Below are positions 6,208 through 10,414 of a DNA stretch of 10,414 bases, one piece after another. Under the pieces are notes generated by a model. The model was not told the origin of the DNA, ran no database searches, and saw only the letters and a program-made list of their open reading frames with translations. Origin of the DNA: Acidimicrobiia bacterium (GTDB lineage: Bacteria > Actinomycetota > Acidimicrobiia > Acidimicrobiales > Poriferisodalaceae). Where the stretch lies: NCBI GenBank assembly GCA_026983855.1, contig JALSTE010000506.1, forward strand, positions 1-10,414, in the 5' to 3' direction. The position numbers were made by a program, and so were the translations under genes. The stretch's first letter is position 1. Each line of letters opens with the position of its first letter.

Positions 6208-7332
6208 ATGGGTCAATACGAGACAGACACCGATGAAGACTCGCACCCTCCGGCCGGGGACCGCCCCTCGCTCGAGGCCATCCGGACGGCGCCCAAGGTC
6301 CTGCTCCACGACCATCTGGATGGTGGTCTGAGGCCCCAGACGATCATCGATCTGGCGGAGGAGACCGGCTACGACCGGTTGCCGACCCAGAACCCCGACG
6401 AGCTGGCCAAGTGGGTGCAGAGGGGGGCCAACCGCCTGGACCTCGAGCTGTACCTGGAGACCTTCGCCCACACCGTGGGCGTCATGCAGACACCGGAGGC
6501 CCTCGAACGGGTGGCCTATGAGTGTGCCGAGGACCTGGCGGGTGACGGTGTCGTGTACGCCGAGGTGAGATTCGCCCCCGAGCTCCACACCGAGCGGGGT
6601 ATGAACCTCGACGAGATCGTGGAGGCGGTCCACGCCGGATTCGACCGGGGCTCGAGTGAGTTCGGCATCACCATGGGAATTCTGTGCACCGCCATGAGGC
6701 ACCAGGCCCGTTCCCTGGAGATCGCCGAACTGGCCGTCCGCCACCGTCATCGTGGGGTGGTCGGTTTCGACATCGCCGGAGCCGAGGCGGGAAACCCACC
6801 CACCCGCCATCTGGACGCGTTCCAGTACATACAGAGGAACAACTTCCACTTCACGATCCACGCCGGTGAGGCGTACGGACCCCCGTCCATCTGGGAGGCG
6901 GTCCAGTACTGCGGGGCCGAGCGGCTGGGACACGGCGTCCGCATCGTCGACGACATGACCGTGAATCCCGACGGCACGGTCGAGCTCGGTGACCTGGCGG
7001 CCTACCTGAGGGACCGACGGATCCCCCTCGAGGTGTGCCCGACCTCCAACGTGCACACCGGGGCCGCCCCGAGCATCGCCGAACACCCCATCGATCTTCT
7101 CAAGCGGTTGAAGTTCCGGGTGACCGTGAACACCGACAACCGGCTGATGAGCGACGTCACGATGTCCTCGGAGATGCACGCCCTGGTGGAGAATTTCGGG
7201 TACGGGTGGGCCGATCTCCGCTGGCTGACGATCAACGCCATGAAGTCCAGTTTCTGGCCCTTCGATGACCGTCTGCGCCTGATAAACGAGGTCATCAAGC
7301 CCGGCTACGCGGCCCTGGTGGGGGAGAGCTGA
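6208..7332 (+). CDS. add: Adenosine deaminase
   Basis: This encodes a zinc hydrolase that converts adenosine or deoxyadenosine to inosine or deoxyinosine plus ammonia. Numbering from the ATG at 6208 gives 374 residues. The first metal site is H34-D-H36 in LLHDHLDGG. HAGE at 218-221 supplies a metal ligand His and the catalytic Glu, and H242 lies in LGHGVR. The motif EVCPTSNVHTG is at 275-285, and the ligand Asp310 is in VNTDN. Animal and enterobacterial enzymes have NTDD; Asn in the second place is, from memory, usual in actinobacterial ADAs. A GTG start at 6193 would add five residues. Neither start has a clear ribosome site, and I prefer ATG. It heads the plus-strand series, with the kinase starting 5 bp after its stop. 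Adenine deaminase is less likely because the length and motifs match the adenosine enzyme. Confidence 0.95.
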   Translation: MGQYETDTDEDSHPPAGDRPSLEAIRTAPKVLLHDHLDGGLRPQTIIDLAEETGYDRLPTQNPDELAKWVQRGANRLDLELYLETFAHTVGVMQTPEALERVAYECAEDLAGDGVVYAEVRFAPELHTERGMNLDEIVEAVHAGFDRGSSEFGITMGILCTAMRHQARSLEIAELAVRHRHRGVVGFDIAGAEAGNPPTRHLDAFQYIQRNNFHFTIHAGEAYGPPSIWEAVQYCGAERLGHGVRIVDDMTVNPDGTVELGDLAAYLRDRRIPLEVCPTSNVHTGAAPSIAEHPIDLLKRLKFRVTVNTDNRLMSDVTMSSEMHALVENFGYGWADLRWLTINAMKSSFWPFDDRLRLINEVIKPGYAALVGES

Positions 7333-7337
7333 ACTCG

Positions 7338-8246
7338 GTGGCTCTGAACGCGGGGGATGGTGAGGCCCCCCTGATCGGTGCCCTGGGTGACCTGATCGAG
7401 GACCTGGTGGTCGAGCTCGGTGGTCCGATCCGCCCCCGTACCGACACCGGGGCGGTGATCACCCGACGCCGGGGTGGAAGCGCCGCCAATGTGGCGGTGG
7501 CGGCGGTCCTGGCCGGTGGGAGGGGAAGGTTCTTGGGAAATGTCGGTGGTGACGACCTGGCCGATTCACTCCTCGCCCGACTCGGGTCCGTGGGGGTGGA
7601 GCCGGTGGTGTCCCGGGTCGGTAGGGCGGGGACGGTCATAGCGGTCATCGACGCCGAGGGTGAGAGATCCCTCCTGACCGACCGCGGTTCGTCCGGAGAC
7701 CTGGCCGAGATTCCGCCGGGAGCCCTCGACGGGCTCGCCGCCCTCCACGTCCCGGCCTACGCCTTCGCCGTTGAACCCCTCGGGGCCACGGCGGCATCGG
7801 CCCTGGCCGTGGCCCGGGAGGTGGGGATCCTCACCTCCGTCGACACCTCGGCGGTACCGGTGATCGAGGGGATGGGGCCCGGTGGATTCCGGCGGATGCT
7901 GGTGGGGCTGACGCCGGACGTGGTGCTGTGCAACGAGGATGAGGCCCGGGCCCTGGGGGTGGACGGCCCCCTCGCCGGGGTGGGACTCACGATCGTGAAG
8001 CGGGGTGCGCGGCCGGCCCTGCTGCTCAGGGAGGGGTTCGCGGTTGAGGAGGTCCCGGCCCGGGCCGTCGCCGAGGTGGCGGACACCACGGGGGCCGGTG
8101 ACGCCTTCGCCGCCGGGGTCCTGGTGGGACTCTGTTCGGGCCTGGGGCCCCGGGAGTCGGTGGAAGCGGGTCACGTCATGGGGGCGGCGGCGGTGGCGGT
8201 CACCGGCGCCCTTCAGGGCACCGAGTACATCGCCGGGCCGGGGTGA
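7338..8246 (+). CDS. psuK: PfkB-family kinase, probable pseudouridine kinase
   Basis: This encodes a 302-residue ribokinase-fold kinase that transfers the ATP gamma-phosphate to a sugar or nucleoside hydroxyl. The family signatures are clear: GGSAANVAVAAVLAG at 46-60, NEDE at 199-202, KRG at 221-223, and DTTGAGDAFAAG at 249-260 with D255 as the catalytic base. The fold alone does not fix the substrate. The assignment as pseudouridine kinase rests on the psuG gene 82 bp downstream, because the two act in sequence (pseudouridine to its 5'-phosphate, then to uracil and ribose 5-phosphate). Adenosine kinase or ribokinase remains possible, particularly with add directly upstream. The start is GTG, 5 bp after the add stop, with GGGGGAG about 11 nt upstream inside the add 3' end, suggesting coupled translation. 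Confidence 0.85.
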   Translation: MALNAGDGEAPLIGALGDLIEDLVVELGGPIRPRTDTGAVITRRRGGSAANVAVAAVLAGGRGRFLGNVGGDDLADSLLARLGSVGVEPVVSRVGRAGTVIAVIDAEGERSLLTDRGSSGDLAEIPPGALDGLAALHVPAYAFAVEPLGATAASALAVAREVGILTSVDTSAVPVIEGMGPGGFRRMLVGLTPDVVLCNEDEARALGVDGPLAGVGLTIVKRGARPALLLREGFAVEEVPARAVAEVADTTGAGDAFAAGVLVGLCSGLGPRESVEAGHVMGAAAVAVTGALQGTEYIAGPG

Positions 8247-8328
8247 CGGTGTCCGGGTCGCGGGCACGGTCGTCGGGCGGCGTGGGGTACCGTCCACGGG
8301 CCAGAGGTCTCTCGAAGGAGCAGGGCGG

Positions 8329-9252
8329 ATGAGCACGGCGATCCGGGTCGGTGACGAGGTGGCCACGGCCCTGGGCGAGGGGCGTCCGGTCGTGGCCCTG
8401 GAGTCCACGATCTTCTCCAATCTCGGGCTCCCGGCCCCCGACAACCTCGAGGCCCACCGGTTGTGCACGAACGCCATCCGGGGCGTGGGTGCGGTTCCCG
8501 CCCTCACCTGCGTCATCGAGGGTGTTCCCCGGGTGGGTGTCACCGATGCGGAGCTCGAACGGGTGTTGGAGGGAAGGGCCAAGGTCGCGGCCCGTGACCT
8601 GCCGGTGGCCGTTGGGATGCGCTGGCCGGTGGGGGTGACCACGGTGTCGGCCTCCGTGGCCCTGGCGTCGGTCGTCGGCATCGAGGTGTTCGCCACCGGT
8701 GGCATCGGAGGGGTCCACCGGGGAAGTGAGATCACCGGCGACGTGTCGGCCGATCTCGGGGCCCTGGCGACCTACCCGCTGGTGACGGTCTGTGCGGGGG
8801 CCAAGGCCTTCCTGGATCTGGGGCGGACCCTGGAGTACCTGGAGACGATCGGCGTGCCGGTTCTCGGGTACGGTACCGACCGCTTCCCCGCCTTCTACAC
8901 CCGCGATAGCGGCCTGCCCGTGCCCCATCGGGCGGATTCGGCCCCGGAGGTGGCGGCGGTGTTCCGGGCCGCCGGTCCGGTCGGATACCACGGGGGGATC
9001 CTGGTGGCGGTGCCGATCCCCGAGGCCGCCGAGCCCGACCCCGATCGCATCGACGCCGCCCTGGATCGGGCCCTGGCCGAGGCCGACGCCGCCGGTCTGG
9101 CCGGCCCGGGCGTGACCCCCTTCGTGCTGGGTCGGATACTGGAGGCCACCGACGGCCGGTCGATACCGGCCAATCTGGCCCTGGCGGAGAACAACGCCCG
9201 GGTGGCGGCGGAGATCGCCACCGCCCTGGCCGCCGACGGAAGCCACCGCTGA
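8329..9252 (+). CDS. psuG: Pseudouridine-5'-phosphate glycosidase
   Basis: This encodes a 307-residue enzyme that reversibly cleaves the C-C glycosidic bond of pseudouridine 5'-phosphate to uracil and ribose 5-phosphate; in cells it runs towards degradation. The family sequence is unmistakable. Motifs are ALESTIFSNLG with E25 (equivalent to the catalytic Glu of the E. coli enzyme), KVAARDLPVA at 85-94, VGVTTVSA at 101-108, FATGGIGGVHRG at 121-132 and DVSADL at 138-143. VCAGAKAFLDLG at 154-165 holds K159, which forms the Schiff base with the ribose. PAFYTR is at 187-192 and the C-terminal NLALAENNA at 282-290. The start at 8329 has AAGGAG 8 nt upstream. A longer frame to 8005 overlaps the kinase and is not homologous. 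It is the last gene of the plus-strand series. Confidence 0.97.
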   Translation: MSTAIRVGDEVATALGEGRPVVALESTIFSNLGLPAPDNLEAHRLCTNAIRGVGAVPALTCVIEGVPRVGVTDAELERVLEGRAKVAARDLPVAVGMRWPVGVTTVSASVALASVVGIEVFATGGIGGVHRGSEITGDVSADLGALATYPLVTVCAGAKAFLDLGRTLEYLETIGVPVLGYGTDRFPAFYTRDSGLPVPHRADSAPEVAAVFRAAGPVGYHGGILVAVPIPEAAEPDPDRIDAALDRALAEADAAGLAGPGVTPFVLGRILEATDGRSIPANLALAENNARVAAEIATALAADGSHR

Positions 9253-9272
9253 GAGGCTGAGCCCCTCAGCGG
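9246..9272 (+). terminator. Hairpin over the psuG stop codon (probable terminator)
   Basis: CCGCTGAG at 9246-9253 pairs perfectly with CTCAGCGG at 9265-9272 across an 11-nt loop. The left arm contains the psuG stop codon TGA (9250-9252). It lies between the convergent genes psuG and menB. There is no T-tract, as is common for terminators in very GC-rich genomes, so transcription could also end further on or need Rho. Confidence 0.55.
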
Positions 9273-9361
9273 CGCCCGGGAGAACTGCCGGGGCCATCTC
9301 CCCACCGATAGTGGACAAGCAGCTTTTCAGGGAGGCCCGGGGAGGTGACCGGACCGCCCAT

Positions 9362-9375
9362 CGGGGTTGTCCCCG
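9362..9375 (-). terminator. Small hairpin just downstream of menB
   Basis: CGGGG (9362-9366) and CCCCG (9371-9375) form a 5-bp stem with a 4-nt loop (TTGT on the plus strand). It lies 12 bp beyond the menB stop. It is a plausible menB terminator, but it is short and lacks a T-tract. Confidence 0.3.
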
Positions 9376-9387
9376 GGGCCGGAATGG

Positions 9388-10308
9388 TCAGGGGCGCTTG
9401 GGGAATTGACTGAAGTCGGGCTTCTCCTTGCGGACGTAGCTGTCCCGCCCGTGCTGGGCCTCCTCGGTCTGGTAGAAGAGCAGGGTGGCGTCACCAGCCA
9501 GTTGCTGGATGCCGGCCAGGCCGTCGTCGGCGGCGTTGAGGGAGGCCTTCAGCATCCTGAGGGCCATCGGTGAGTGCTGGAGCATCTCCCGCGACCACTG
9601 CACGGCCTCCTCCTCCAACTCGGCCAGGGGAACCACGGTGTTGACCATGCCCATCTCCAGGGCCTCCCGGGCCGTGTACTGACGGCACAGGAACCAGATC
9701 TCCCGGGCCTTCTTCTGACCCACCTCGCGGGCCAGGAGACCGGAACCGTAACCCCCGTCGAAGGAACCCACCTTGGGGCCGGTCTGACCGAAACGGGCGT
9801 TGTCGGCGGCGATGGTCAGGTCGCACACCACGTGGAGGACGTGGCCGCCCCCCACCGCGTATCCGGCCACCACCGCCACCACCGGCTTTGGGGTGCGACG
9901 TATCTGGATCTGGAGATCCAGGACGTTCAGGCGCCCCACCCCCTGGCGGGCCACCTCGTCGTCCCCGATGTAGCCGTCGTCGCCCCGGATCCGCTGGTCC
10001 CCGCCCGAGCAGAAGGCCAGGTCCCCGGCCCCGGTGAACAGGATCACACCTATGGAGGTGTCGTCCCGGGCCCGGTTGAAGGCGTCGGACAGCTCGAAGA
10101 GGGTCTGGGGTCGGAAGGCGTTGCGGACCTCGGGCCGGTTGATGGTGATCTTGGCGATCCCCGCCGGATCGACGGAGTGCTCATAGAGGATGTCGCCGTA
10201 CTCCCCGGCGGTGATCCACTCGGCCCCGGGTCGGATGCTGGAGACCCCGGGTTCTGCGGTGTCGGACCCTGGGGTGGATCCGTCGGCTGGGCTCTGCTGT
10301 TCGTTCAC
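9388..10308 (-). CDS. menB: 1,4-dihydroxy-2-naphthoyl-CoA synthase (naphthoate synthase)
   Basis: This encodes a crotonase-fold enzyme that closes the second ring of menaquinone by converting o-succinylbenzoyl-CoA to 1,4-dihydroxy-2-naphthoyl-CoA. From the GTG at 10308 it is 306 residues. MenB-specific motifs set it apart from ordinary enoyl-CoA hydratases: NRPEVRNAFRP at 57-67, CSGGDQRIRG at 100-109 (oxyanion-hole region), GYAVGGGHVLHVVCDL at 149-164, FGQTGPKVGSFDGGYGS at 173-189, and QKKAREIWFLCRQY at 198-211. Gly177 in QTGPKVG matches the bicarbonate-dependent type I enzymes such as that of E. coli. Mycobacterial type II enzymes carry Asp there. The first 27 or so residues are Ser/Pro/Gly-rich and no start has a strong ribosome site, so the N-terminus is uncertain. 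An open frame to 10395 runs through a G-tract and is unlikely. It is convergent with psuG and probably unrelated to salvage. Confidence 0.94.
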   Translation of the reverse strand: MNEQQSPADGSTPGSDTAEPGVSSIRPGAEWITAGEYGDILYEHSVDPAGIAKITINRPEVRNAFRPQTLFELSDAFNRARDDTSIGVILFTGAGDLAFCSGGDQRIRGDDGYIGDDEVARQGVGRLNVLDLQIQIRRTPKPVVAVVAGYAVGGGHVLHVVCDLTIAADNARFGQTGPKVGSFDGGYGSGLLAREVGQKKAREIWFLCRQYTAREALEMGMVNTVVPLAELEEEAVQWSREMLQHSPMALRMLKASLNAADDGLAGIQQLAGDATLLFYQTEEAQHGRDSYVRKEKPDFSQFPKRP

Positions 10309-10324
10309 CCCCAGATTCTGCCAT

Positions 10325-10359
10325 CCCCCACTCCCACCCCCCTCCCTCCCCCCCCTCCC
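10325..10359 (-). promoter_or_regulatory. G-rich tract upstream of menB with quadruplex potential
   Basis: The plus strand holds an almost pure C tract broken only by single A or T bases. The minus (menB coding) strand therefore has at least six runs of three or more G separated by single bases. It starts 16 bp upstream of the chosen GTG, so it would lie in the leader or promoter. Runs this dense can fold into a G-quadruplex in DNA or mRNA. Whether it regulates menB is unknown. Confidence 0.5.
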
Positions 10360-10376
10360 GGATCTGTGCCCGTCGG

Positions 10377-10395
10377 GTGGTCGTGTGACAACCAC
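10377..10395. promoter_or_regulatory. 19-bp imperfect palindrome upstream of menB
   Basis: GTGGT (10377-10381) and ACCAC (10391-10395) are perfect inverted arms. Including inner bases, seven of nine symmetric pairs match around the centre at 10386. Size and position, 68-87 bp upstream of the menB start, suit an operator for a dimeric regulator. No regulator family can be named from this alone. Confidence 0.3.
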
Positions 10396-10414
10396 AGGGC
10401 GGGTATAGATCGTG

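Noticed and set aside
8005..8328. Extended N-terminus for psuG
   Set aside because: It overlaps the kinase gene, is Arg/Ser/Pro-rich and lacks homology. The ATG at 8329 has AAGGAG at good spacing.
8247..8328. Separate promoter for psuG (TACCGT at 8288-8293 fits TANNNT)
   Set aside because: No acceptable -35 lies at the usual distance, and the element is too short a match to stand alone in this composition.
5884..9318. Long open frames on the minus strand opposite add, the kinase and psuG
   Set aside because: They are low-complexity Gly/Arg/His/Pro-rich translations with no family features. They are the expected antisense open frames of very GC-rich genes.
10309..10395. Extended N-terminus for menB
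   Set aside because: It would encode a Gly/Arg-rich stretch through the G-tract and the palindrome, with no counterpart in MenB proteins.

Overview
The window is very GC-rich DNA, with G or C in nearly every third codon position and several GTG starts. It is densely packed with genes. The single lipoprotein has a short signal peptide, an LAAAC lipobox and a long Thr/Ala/Gly/Asp linker, a style common in high-GC Actinomycetota such as Acidimicrobiia. That taxonomic guess is inference only: there is no rRNA or other marker gene here. I see no tRNA, rRNA, CRISPR array, insertion sequence or phage gene.

Layout. Positions 3-170 carry the 3' end of a plus-strand gene cut by the window edge. A six-gene minus-strand series then reads from right to left: upp (uracil phosphoribosyltransferase, 5394-6026), an ABC permease (4478-5284), a lipoprotein substrate-binding protein (3067-4320), a second paralogous permease (2175-3104), a short-chain dehydrogenase (1359-2105) and a PHYHD1-like phytanoyl-CoA dioxygenase family protein (343-1179). 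Divergent from upp, across about 180 bp, runs a plus-strand series: add (adenosine deaminase), a PfkB-family kinase that is probably psuK, and psuG (pseudouridine-5'-phosphate glycosidase, ending at 9252). A convergent menB (naphthoate synthase, 9388-10308, minus) closes the window and is probably a separate transcription unit for menaquinone synthesis.

How it may work together. The centre reads as a nucleoside and pyrimidine salvage locus. PsuK would phosphorylate pseudouridine. PsuG would split the C-C glycosidic bond to give uracil and ribose 5-phosphate. Upp would turn the uracil into UMP, and Add would deaminate adenosine. The transporter next to upp resembles the NMT1/ThiY/TauA group, some members of which bind pyrimidines. 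A nucleobase, nucleoside or related pyrimidine substrate is therefore a reasonable hypothesis, but no ATPase gene is present. The dioxygenase and dehydrogenase downstream could modify the imported compound or may simply be passengers.

Non-coding features worth noting are a 69-bp tandem repeat just upstream of the dioxygenase gene, an operator-like palindrome nested in a larger inverted repeat in the divergent promoter region, a hairpin built over the psuG stop codon, and a G-rich tract with quadruplex potential just upstream of menB.
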